In this document: positions 8,401-16,000 of the stretch, piece by piece
How the letters are laid out: every line of letters starts with the position of its first letter
How positions within the stretch are numbered: the first letter of the stretch is position 1
From: a virus
DNA length: 50,243 bases
IMG/VR virus record: IMGVR_UViG_3300032315_000895
Span: 1-50,243 of that record
Strand: one strand, 5' to 3'
Notes under the pieces: model-generated
Seen by the model: the letters and a program-made list of their open reading frames with translations, nothing else
The model's database searches: none
What the model was told of the DNA's origin: nothing
Translations under genes and position numbers: made by a program

Positions 8401-9609
8401 AGCACAGCCAGTTCCCCAGTGTCGACGAATGCGTTGCCTGGGGCTCCGACGGGAGTCTCAGGGACTCCAGGCAATGGCGAAGTCGCCCTGTCGTGGACGG
8501 GCCCGTCATCGAACGGCGGCGCAAGCATCACCGACTACGCCGTGCAGTACAGCAACAACAGTGGGTCGACTTGGACGACATTCAGTGATGGAACTTCAGC
8601 AACGCTCTCGGCTACTGTCACGGGACTCGCGAACGGGACTGCCTATGTTTTCCGTGTTGCTGCCGTGACTGCGGTTGGGACTGGCCCTTACAGCATCGCG
8701 AGTTCGAGCGTATCGCCTCTGTCCTCTGTGCCAGGAGCACCTACGGCGCTCTCCGGCGTCTCCGGGAACCAGCAAGTATCGCTCTCGTGGGCAAGCCCAG
8801 CAAACAATGGCGGAAGCTCGATCACAGATTACGTCGTGCAGTTCAGTAGCAATTCCGGGTCGACATGGTCCACTTTCACGGACGGCACGTCTTCTGCGGC
8901 CGCTGCGGTTGTGACGGGGCTGACAAACGGAACCGCGTACATCTTCCGAGTGGCGGCAACGAACTCGATGGGCACGGGGGCCTACAGCACAGCCAGTTCC
9001 TCGATCACGCCAAACTCGTTCACTCCGATTGCTGTCCTGCTCACATCGGGGACGAGCTACACGGTGCCGACCGGAGCGACAACCATGAAGGCGTGGACAT
9101 TGAGCGGGGCAACGCCTTCCAAGGCAGGCGGAGTCTCGTACAAGACATGGTCCGCGAGCGGGGGGACGACCGTCTCTTATTCGCTTGGCACTTATAGCAG
9201 CTTTAATGCCACGAACACCCCATGCCAAATCACATACGACGGGCACTCGATCTCGTCCGACTCTGAGTCGCCCTACTACACGGGAGGAGATGGCGGAGCG
9301 GAGGGAGGGGACACGACATATTATGGGGGTGAATATGGATACGACATCTATGGCGGCGCGGTCGGGGGGAACGCGGCGCCGCTTGAGTCCTGCGGACGCC
9401 GGCCGGCAACAGACGTGAGCGGGCTGCTCGCTGCCGTAGCATTGGCTGGCGGAAAGGCGGCCGAGGACTGCGGATCAAGTGCGGCCTTCGGGAGTGGAGG
9501 CTACCACCACAAATACGCGGAGAGCCCCTCGAAGTCCCCCGGGAGAGGCGGCTCGGGCGCGGACACGTTCGTCCCAGGCGGACCCGCAGTCGTACTCTAC
9601 TTCACATGA
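5404..9609 (+). CDS. Large multidomain adhesin: LamG, Ig-like, fibronectin III
   Basis: A 1401-residue virion adhesin. The N-terminus contains G-V-W-G-L-Q-E-A-Y, a common start of phage fibre proteins. In order: LamG-like jelly roll (about 155-345), an unassigned region, an Ig-like domain (about 490-585), fibronectin type III domain 1 (about 590-685), a second LamG-like domain (about 693-903), then three more Fn3 domains (about 915-1205) with P-x-A-P-T-x-V-S-x-x-P-G-N-x-x-V-x-L-S-W and N-G-T-A-Y-V-F-R-V-A-A. The last 120 residues are Gly/Tyr/Ser-rich, like the glycine-rich tips of some phage adhesins. Fn3 and Ig-like domains in phage tails usually mediate weak carbohydrate contacts. The start lies directly after the previous stop, behind GAGGAG. 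Confidence 0.85.
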   Translation: MKGRVGGRLGARNTGQPSTSAATGVWGLQEAYDALWRSSWPISWNAGFGVANPSSVNASCQLSANLSASGSRSTAWGDPISFQWQRSESNSNTPNTGNPWLAEHLSHNGNAYRYPNETWVGRSALNPSDVYSVGLAPSPLVRMAYASTASSDSLFSQVALLASFDNGAFDRSNDKREFFIRRGGTLSSAVRRVAGTRSFTNGSVSYYGDLQLSGNFCIEGWFYFDSTAARRQLFSLGTISGAGNFVEFSLNENYFEYQRFGSQPVVLSSTIVDSQEWVHVALVRSGSTVRLYVNGISDGETTDSSVAGDSLLRGNVILYARANDYVDEFRVTRSSRYAANFTPGTFHSGGNSPQVIVSGGGSVLANGTYSAKATGDASWDSKQFYVNSDNNCCIFWEASRGIWAITPGSLSGPSGERDSGYSGRFLYISDGSCWTPVSETDRLYGPPSQTLSRTGLTFLDNETYYRLKAVSGLNEAASRTAKITVEPISVAFTQQPTDQFAVSGSATFSAIVAGTGQMTADSYTGFLYQWQKRGPGSSGPFTDINGATSTSVTASGLSDNDNGSQFRLRATTSCSSGTVVFSRIAILYVGSPREPTNLVGIPGNSQVALTWSAPTNPGSASISDYVVQYSSNGGVTWTTFPDGTGTATSATVTGLTNGTGYIFRVAAANSIGAGPYCTPTPRLVPSPAGTDPYFSYVSFVSNFDGDNNSESFADQSLAAREVLRFGDAKISTTESMWGSAAYFDGTGDYLKVNDPSAFKIGNQDFTVEAWIYPTSVGSVRAFATTADPTDHSGFWLGINSNGKAYWRLGNSGSWATDRDAHTLSANQWYHVAICRSGGVARLYVGGVQRDSVSNSTNISNINESFLIGGRTIGSQFFQGYIGGMRFTKGIDRYPLGVTFAVPAAPFPVSVVGATAPNAPTLVSAIPGTRQAAISWFAPSNNGSGIRDYLVQYSIDGGVTWTNFSDGTNRSTTATVTGLSDDTAYVFRVAAVNYIGTGPYSTASSPVSTNALPGAPTGVSGTPGNGEVALSWTGPSSNGGASITDYAVQYSNNSGSTWTTFSDGTSATLSATVTGLANGTAYVFRVAAVTAVGTGPYSIASSSVSPLSSVPGAPTALSGVSGNQQVSLSWASPANNGGSSITDYVVQFSSNSGSTWSTFTDGTSSAAAAVVTGLTNGTAYIFRVAATNSMGTGAYSTASSSITPNSFTPIAVLLTSGTSYTVPTGATTMKAWTLSGATPSKAGGVSYKTWSASGGTTVSYSLGTYSSFNATNTPCQITYDGHSISSDSESPYYTGGDGGAEGGDTTYYGGEYGYDIYGGAVGGNAAPLESCGRRPATDVSGLLAAVALAGGKAAEDCGSSAAFGSGGYHHKYAESPSKSPGRGGSGADTFVPGGPAVVLYFT

Positions 9610-10082
9610 TCACCCTGAAAATGCCAAACGGCAGGTACTACCTGCCGATCCCGAGAAGCGGAAGTCACTGCATCGCGAGGGCCGCGATGAAGTCGTTCTG
9701 CCCGGGGATCGATATCGGCGAAGGAGAGCACCCTGCCATCCCATATCCAGTCCGCGAAAAGTACGACGGCTCCCAGAAAGAAGTCGCTGTGCTCGTGAGG
9801 AATCCCATCGAGCGATTCCGTTCCACGATCGCACACCTGAAACTGCCATTCGACTCTCAGATCGTGAGGCCCGCCTGGGGGTTTGTCCCCCGGGGTGAAT
9901 TCCACTACTTCAAGTTCGAGACGCAGCTAAAGGCTTGCGCTGACTGGCTCGGAATCACTGCGGAGCTTGTTCCTGAATCAGAGTCTCCAGAGAAGCCTGA
10001 ACTGAGCGAGTATCAGGAAGAAATCATGCGAGGCATCTACAGGAAGGACATCGAGCTATGGGAGTCTCTCGGAGATGCCTGA
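9606..10082 (+). CDS. Sulfotransferase-like protein
   Basis: A 158-residue protein in ATGA overlap with the adhesin gene. Residues 14-20 (P-I-P-R-S-G-S-H) resemble the 5'-phosphosulfate-binding loop of PAPS-dependent sulfotransferases. Residues 62-70 (V-R-N-P-I-E-R-F-R-S) resemble their 3'-phosphate motif R-[DN]-P-x-x-R-x-x-S. The C-terminal E-x-Y-Q-E-E-I-x-x-I-Y-x-x-D is like the final helix of the same fold. It is shorter than typical sulfotransferases (250-300 aa), so it may be a minimal version. If active it would transfer sulfate to a glycan, perhaps on a fibre or on the host surface; the substrate is unknown. Family assignment is from motifs only. Confidence 0.6.
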   Translation: MITLKMPNGRYYLPIPRSGSHCIARAAMKSFCPGIDIGEGEHPAIPYPVREKYDGSQKEVAVLVRNPIERFRSTIAHLKLPFDSQIVRPAWGFVPRGEFHYFKFETQLKACADWLGITAELVPESESPEKPELSEYQEEIMRGIYRKDIELWESLGDA

Positions 10083-10371
10083 GAGATTTAAGTTCTTCAA
10101 GCCCAAAGGCAAAGCTCGAAAGAAGAGGCTCGGCCCAGGCTTCTCTGAGAAGTATGGAGGCAGGCCATACTGGAATGCCATCAGGAAGAGAATCCTGGTT
10201 AGGGACAATTGGCAATGCAGGCACTGTGGGAGGATTTGCGATCAAAGAGAGGCCCATGTGGATCACATACTCAGGAAGGGCCTGGGTGGGGGTGATGAAG
10301 AATCCAATCTCCAAGTGCTATGCATCCATTGCCATGGCAAGAAAAGCCGGGCAGAGCAATTGTCTGGATAA
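10075..10371 (+). CDS. HNH endonuclease (packaging-associated)
   Basis: A 98-residue protein overlapping the previous gene by 8 bases. It has a basic N-terminus, a zinc-knuckle C-x-x-C (C-R-H-C), the catalytic H-V-D-H-I, an N-L-Q-V-L-C segment and a second C-I-H-C-H followed by a lysine. This complete HNH/zinc arrangement is typical of the small HNH proteins beside terminase genes in cos-type HK97-like phages, where they stimulate cleavage of cos by the large terminase. Location just upstream of the small terminase supports this role. Base composition is AT-richer with many AGG/AGA codons, unlike the neighbours, suggesting separate acquisition. Confidence 0.88.
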   Translation: MPERFKFFKPKGKARKKRLGPGFSEKYGGRPYWNAIRKRILVRDNWQCRHCGRICDQREAHVDHILRKGLGGGDEESNLQVLCIHCHGKKSRAEQLSG

Positions 10372-10475
10372 AGGCCCCTGGCTTGAGATATGAGGCCATT
10401 CTGATTCAAAAGGCTCTCCAGAGAGGCCGAAAAAATCGGGGCCTTAGAAGTCAAGCCAGAGAGAACTTGGAACTT

Positions 10476-10494
10476 CCCCTATAAGGGGCTTTTT
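10476..10494 (+). terminator. Intrinsic terminator-like hairpin after HNH gene
   Basis: CCCCT-ATA-AGGGG followed by CTTTTT: a 5-bp GC-rich stem with a three-base loop and a T-run, about 105 bases after the HNH stop. The larger inverted pair TTGGAAC/GTTCCAA encloses it. It would end the fibre-HNH transcript before the terminase operon. Confidence 0.5.
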
Positions 10495-10629
10495 CATTCC
10501 AGATGAAAAAAAGAGAGGTTCCAAAGTTCTAGCAGCATCTAAGTATCTTATTTCCAATGACTTAGATAGGGACTTCTACTCTCATCTCTTCTGGTTCTAT
10601 CCAGTCCAATCTCAAATATATCGAAATCT

Positions 10630-10647
10630 CCTCATAGGGGCTTTTTT
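10630..10647 (+). terminator. Second terminator-like hairpin
   Basis: CCTC-ATA-GGGG (one T-G wobble) followed by CTTTTTT. It is nearly the same sequence as the hairpin at 10476, spaced about 150 bases downstream, so it is either a tandem terminator or a repeated packaging-site element. Confidence 0.35.
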
Positions 10648-10943
10648 GGAAACTGAATTTGTCCCTTATAGAAGAAAGAGGATTTTTCAGAGAGACCCAC
10701 TATCAGGCGAGACTGGCAGGGGCATGTGGGGATCAAGAAAAATCTTTCTGGCCCACAACTTTACTGGCCTGAGCCCTCTGCTTTAGTTTGCATGTGTCGC
10801 AAGGGTTTCCCCGACAAGCGACCAACCCCACCCGGAGGGCGTATTTCCCGGGAAAAACGCGTGAAACGGAACGATCCAGCCGGGGGCTTGCGTGAGCGCC
10901 CGCAAAATTTTGAGGTAGGGCTTTTCTGGCCCTGAATCAGCGA

Positions 10944-11420
10944 ATGGGTCGGCCACCAGTCCCCACTGCACTCAAGCTCCTGCGGGACAATCCGGGCAAG
11001 CGGCCGATCAACGATGCCGAGCCCACGCCGCCCCCCATCGACGCGACTCCGCCGGCCGGGCTCGAAGGCCTCGCAGTGGAGAAGTGGCACGAGATGGTCT
11101 CGCTCTTGTCAGGAATGGGCGTGCTCTCCCAGGCGGATCGCCACGCTGTACAACGCTACTGCCTCATGTGGGAGCAGTGGTATAACCTCGAAGCCCACTG
11201 CCGTGAACACGGCTCGACTCAACTCACTTCGACCGGATACAGCCAAGTGACTGCGGAGGCCACGCTGGTGAAATCTCTCAGGAAAGAACTCCTGGAGATT
11301 GAACGCCAGTTTGGAATGACACCGGCTGCCCGATCTTCCATGAAGGTGACCGGTGCCTCTGCCCCCCAAAATCCTCTTGCCGCGTTTGCCGAAAGCCGAC
11401 GCGGTCAAGCAGGGGCTTAA
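10944..11420 (+). CDS. terS: Terminase small subunit
   Basis: A 158-residue protein beginning M-G-R-P-P-V-P-T-A-L-K-L-L-R-D-N-P-G-K-R-P, the classic N-terminus of P27-family small terminases. The middle contains W-H-E-M-V-S-L-L-x-x-M-G-V-L-S-x-A-D and a helical region, and the C-terminal part carries L-L-E-I-E-R-Q-F-G-M-T-P-A-A-R-S. It recognises the packaging site on phage DNA and loads the large subunit. The ATG has only a poor ribosome binding site. It follows the non-coding gap, so it is probably the first gene of the head operon. It overlaps the large subunit start by 68 bases, with the GTG at 11353 in another frame. Confidence 0.88.
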   Translation: MGRPPVPTALKLLRDNPGKRPINDAEPTPPPIDATPPAGLEGLAVEKWHEMVSLLSGMGVLSQADRHAVQRYCLMWEQWYNLEAHCREHGSTQLTSTGYSQVTAEATLVKSLRKELLEIERQFGMTPAARSSMKVTGASAPQNPLAAFAESRRGQAGA

Positions 11421-13028
11421 ATACTACTTCGACGAAGACAAGGCGGCCCACGCGGTCGCGTTCTTCGAGCGGTTCCTCACGCACTCGAAGGGCCAGTTCG
11501 CCGGCCAGCCTTTTACGCTGCTCGACTGGCAGAAGAGCGAAGTCATCGAGGAGCTTTTCGGATGGATGCGTGTCGACAACGACATGCGGAAGTACCGAGT
11601 CGGGTACATAGAGGTGCCTAAAAAAAATGGCGTCTTGGCCCCTGCGGCTGGTTGCCGTGGGGGCCAAGACGACAATGAGGCAAATCGACTCTTCTGTCCG
11701 GCATAGGCCTCTACACGATGGTCGCCGACGGCGAGCAAGCCGCTGAATGCTTCGGCTGTGCCACGTCGAGAGAGCAGGCTTCGATCGTCTTCAAGCAGAT
11801 GAAGGAGCTTGTCCAGGCGAGCCCATACCTGTCCGAGATGCTGGAGATCGTCGACTCCCGGAAGACGATCGCTTACGTTCCGACGAACAGCTTCTGGAAG
11901 GTCATCTCCAGCGATGCCGGCCGCCAGGAGGGCTTGAACATCCACTCGCTTTGCTATGACGAGATTCACAGCGCGAAGGACGACAAGCTGTGGCGCGCCG
12001 TCCGTTACGGTGGAATTTCCAGAGCACAAAGCCTCATCCTCGCCATTACAACAGCCGGCGTGGACAGGAACTCGATCGGCTACGAACTGCATGACCACGC
12101 GATGAAATGCAGGCTCGACCCGAGCTATGACGAGCAGTTCTTCGCCTATGTAGCGGCCGCCGCGCCAGAGGATGACTACCGAGACCCCGAGGTGTGGAAG
12201 GCGGCGAATCCATCCTGGGGCGTCACGATGGACGAGGAGAGCTTCCGCGCTGACGTCCGCGACGCCGAGCAGGCCAACTCACGTCTCGCGAGCTTTTTGC
12301 GTTACCGACTCAATGTCTGGACACAGGGCGACGGCAACAAATTCATCAAGCTCGATCAGTGGGACCGCTGCAAGGGCCTGTCTGGCAGCCTCGGCCTGGA
12401 GCGAGAGTGGTACGCCGGGCTCGATCTTGCCCAGACCTGGGACTGCAACGCATTCGTGGCGGTGAGCAAGGGGCCGGACGACGTATTTGACGTGCTTTGC
12501 CGGTTCTGGATTCCCGGTGAGAACGCCGGCATCCGTTCGCAGAAGGATGGCGTGCCATACACAACCTGGGCCAAGAACGAGTCGGTGGGCCTTACTCTCA
12601 CGCCAGGGAACACCTGCGACTACTCGTTCATCAAGCGAGACATCCTCCAGTTCTGCAAAGAGCGAACTGTGCGGATGATCGCCGTCGATCCACACAACAG
12701 CCACTACCTCGTACAGCAACTTCAGGCGGAGGGCCTGAATGTGCAAGGATTTTCACAGTCGTTTGCCAGCATGAACCCCGGGACGAAAGCGATCGAAAGT
12801 TTGATCGCCCAGGCCCGGCTGCGGACCAACGACAACCCTGTGCTGAATTGGATGGCCGGCAATGCGACGACGAAAGAAAATTCCGAGGGATACATCAAAG
12901 TCGTGAAGCCAAGCCCCATGAGCCCGCTGCGGGTCGACGGAATCGTCTCGCTCATCATGGCGGTGTCGATTGCCAGCGACGCCGCCTCCGCCCCCCCGAC
13001 GCCTGAACCGGAGATTCTGATCCTATGA
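11353..13028 (+). CDS. terL: Terminase large subunit, frame-split by a 50-nt insert
   Basis: ATP-driven packaging motor and nuclease. Part 1 (11353-11631, GTG start) carries L-L-D-W-Q-K-S-E and reaches V-P-K-K-N-G, the first half of Walker A. Part 2 (from 11682, a different frame) continues K-S-T-L-L-S-G-I-G-L-Y-T-M-V-A-D-G-E. It then has Walker B (L-C-Y-D-E-I-H), the motif region I-L-A-I-T-T-A-G and the nuclease domain with A-G-L-D-L-A-Q-T-W-D. Joining them by skipping 11632-11681 restores PKKNGKST and a normal length of about 540 aa. Without the skip part 1 ends at TAG 11704-11706, and part 2 has its first ATG at 11718, after the P-loop, so neither piece alone could be an active ATPase. The gene is therefore either expressed by bypassing or splicing, or inactivated. 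Its stop overlaps the portal start (ATGA). Confidence 0.88.
11632..11681 (+). other. 50-nt hairpin insert in terL; putative translational bypass element
   Basis: The insert lies between the Gly and Lys codons of the Walker A motif. Bases 11632-11642 (GTCTTGGCCCC) pair perfectly with 11660-11670 (GGGGCCAAGAC). Inside, CGGC (11645-11648) pairs with GCCG (11654-11657) around a TGGTT loop. The insert is preceded by a GGC glycine codon (11629-11631) and ends with GGC (11679-11681), a matched take-off/landing pair. The landing frame has TGA just before GGC (11676-11678), so a simple -1 slip on the upstream A-run (11620-11627) would terminate. Length, matched Gly codons and hairpin resemble the coding gap of phage T4 gene 60. 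An insertion with a 3-bp duplication or a small intron-like element are alternatives. Confidence 0.7.
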
Positions 13029-16000
13029 TCGAGGAAAACGCGGCGGTCAGCGACATTGTCTGGACGCCAGCCCGGGGCGAGAACGATCCTGACGTTCGCA
13101 GCATCTCGTGGAACAACATCCTCCTGTCGGACGAAGTCCACGGCGGGAAGTTCCTGACGTCCGCCGAGGTGCGGATCAATCCGGACACGGCCCTTCAGTC
13201 GACTGTGTTCCTCGCAGCTTGCCGGATCATCAGCGAAACGGTGGCTGGATTGCCTCTTCTCGTCTATCGGCGTCTCAAGAACGGCAATGAAGAGATCGCA
13301 AGCGAGATTCCTCTCTCGCATGTCCTGGGATTCGCCCCCAACAGTTGGCAGACCAAGTTCGAGTTCTTCGAGCAGATGCTCATGGCCCTGACATGCTGGG
13401 GCAACAGCTACACCGAAGTGAAGTCTGGCAAGTACGGGAGCGTCACGGAACTCAACAACCTGCACCCGAGCCGAATGCGGATCGAGCGACTGGAGAACGG
13501 GCGTCTCAAGTACAGCTACAACGACCCGCAGACCGGCCGGATGATGCAGTACACGCAAGATCAGATCATGCACGTCCGCTGGACGCCCGAGCCAGACGGC
13601 GTGAAGGGCATGGTGCCGGTCGAAGTGAGCCGCGACGCGATCGCGCTTGCTCGTGCGTGCGAAATCTACGCCTCAAAGTTCTGGGCGAACATGGGTCGCC
13701 CCGGCGTAGTGCTCCAAACGGACGGCGCGTTGTCCGCCGAGACCGCTGAGAGGCTCCGCGAGAATTGGGAGAGAATTCATCGAGGCGTCCAAAATGCTCA
13801 TAGAACGGCCATCCTCACGAATGGACTCAAAATTGAGCCGTTCGGTGCGACGAATAATGATTCGCAATTTCTGGAGGTCCGGAGATTTCAATGCGAAGAG
13901 ATAGCTCGCTGCTTTCGGTTGCCTTTGCATTTGATTCAGGGGCAGTCAGGCGGCAACTTGGAGGTCCAAGGGCAAGAGTTCGTCAACTACACACTGATGC
14001 CTTGGCTCACTCGCATCGAGCAGAGCATCAGCCGGTCGCTCATCTACGACGACGCGGTCTACTACGCCAAGTTTGACACGAAGGGGCTGCTCCGTGGCGA
14101 CTCCGGGAGCCGCGCAAGCTGGTACTCGACCATGCTGAACCTGGGCGTGCTGTCGATCAACGACATTAGACGTGCCGAAGGTTACGGCCCGCTCGGCCCT
14201 GAGGCCGACACGCACCTCGTGGCGATGAATTTGCAGCCGCTTGAAGAGGCTGTGAAGCCAAAACCGGACCCGTCGATGATGCCGGGCTTCGGTTCTGGTG
14301 CTCCGCCGAAGGCTCCGGGCGGTCCGCCGAGCCTCTCCGAGGTCAAAACAGGCAAGTCACCGCTCGAATCTCCCAAGGGAGAGGACTCTGCGAAGCAAAG
14401 CCAGACTCGCATGTCTGCCGAGACTCGTACTGCACCAGGGGATTTGCAGAAGGGCGACTTTGTTTCGTGGGGATCGTCTGGCGGGCGTGCTCGCGGGCGT
14501 GTTGTTCGCTTGGTTAAGGGCGGTTCAGTCAATGTGCCAGACAGTGATTTCACTATCGAGGGCACGGAAGACGACCCTGCGGCGCTCATTGCCGTGTATG
14601 AAGAGGTGAGCGGCGGCTGGAGGCTGACAAAGACTCGCGTCGGCCACAAGATTTCGACTCTGACTAAGATTAAGCCGCTCGAATCAGCGAATGACGAGGA
14701 GTCGAGAGAGCTTTTGCCGCAGGACGAGAAGCTCGAAGAGGCCCACGAAGAGATCGCGGACGAGGACGGCAAGTGGAACAAGACCGCCGCACACTACATC
14801 GAGAAGAATCCGTTCGCTTCCAGGGGCATCAAGTGCCAAAACTGCACGCACTACGTCGAAGAAGGCGGCTGTAAGGTCGTCTCGGGCTCGATTGACGGCG
14901 ATGCGATCTGCAAGTTGTGGGTGATCCCGACTGAAAAGATCGTGGATGGCCCCGAGCAGCGGGCCTACTGTCCGACCGGCCCAGGCGGCGGCGTGAAGAA
15001 CGACTGCTCGCCGGCCGGGGGCAGCGAAGTCAAGCTGACGGCCTCCGAGGCTAGGGAAAAGTTTGAGCGATACAGGCCTTTCGTGTCGGTTGGTGACTCA
15101 AAAAACTCTGAAAACATTCGCGTCCCCCAGGACGAGGAGATTTCCGCTGCCCTCAAGGATGCGGACGTTCAGCAAAGCAAGATCGGCGCCAGCCGGAAGC
15201 TGCCGGATGGCACGCCGATAGCTCTCCGCATCGACATACCTGCCTGGAATAAGTCGGAGGGCAAGACATACGTCGTTACTGTCCATGAGGGCAAGAATCC
15301 AGAAGCAAAAAAGCCATTTGGCAGCGTACTTGGCTACGACTCCATGGCAATGCTGAGCGGTCCGGTGCGATTTTCTGCAAATGACGAAGACCGTGCCCAG
15401 CAAGTTGCCGAAGGAAAGAGCAAAACGCCTCTGGCGACTGTCAACGGAGCGTTTTCGGCAAGCAGAGACGTCCCTTCGGACATCGACTCGTGGACTCCCG
15501 TTGGGTACGACCCGCAGAAGGCCACCTATTTCTACGACAAGAGGACGGGCCAGGAAGTTGTGGGCGGAGTCGGCGCTCTGAGCGCTGGCAACACCGTCTT
15601 CACCCGCGAGCCGAAGTACGGAAACAGAAACGCGAAGAAGCACTACCGCTCTCTCGAAGAGATGATGGCCGTCGACTCGTGGGGCCTTGAGTCTCGCGGG
15701 TTTTGCCCGACGGGCGAGGGCGGGGGCATCGACAACTCGTGTGGCGACAAGGACGGACAGGGCGGAGAAGACGGCAATTCGTCTGATGGAAATGATTCCA
15801 GCGGTGATTCGCCTTCAGACTGCCCGAAGCCATGCCACGATGCAGACGTCGAGGCAGACAAAAACCAGGACGGAGTGACTGACAAGGCCCGCGTCGGCGT
15901 CCCGGCGATGGACGTGCCGCCACCACCGCCGATCCCCCGCATTCCAAACCTCGACGAGCGTGCTCGTGCAGTCGAAGAGTCGTTCATTGCTCACTACGAG

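Larger units (their letters stand above)
10372..10943 (+). other. Non-coding gap before terminase; probable cos region
   Basis: A 572-base stretch without a convincing gene, clearly AT-richer than its surroundings. It holds two terminator-like hairpins (entered separately), an inverted pair TTGGAAC (10468-10474) / GTTCCAA (10518-10524), and a third short hairpin AGGGC...GCCCT (about 10917-10933) just before the small terminase. In cos phages with an HNH gene the cohesive-end site normally lies between HNH and terS, so cos is likely here, but no cos sequence can be recognised directly. A 69-codon open frame at 10726-10935 has no family features. Confidence 0.5.

Noticed and set aside
10075-10371. 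HNH gene as a free homing endonuclease
   Set aside because: Position right before the small terminase and the small size fit the packaging-type HNH; no intron or interrupted gene surrounds it.
10726-10935. A 69-codon plus-strand frame in the non-coding gap
   Set aside because: Unusual composition, no family features and no ribosome binding site; it lies in the likely cos region.
11620-11706. Simple -1 frameshift on the A-run (11620-11627) as explanation of the split terL
   Set aside because: The -1 frame hits TGA at 11676-11678 before reaching K-S-T. A later slip (after 11679) would leave about 17 foreign residues in the Walker A loop.
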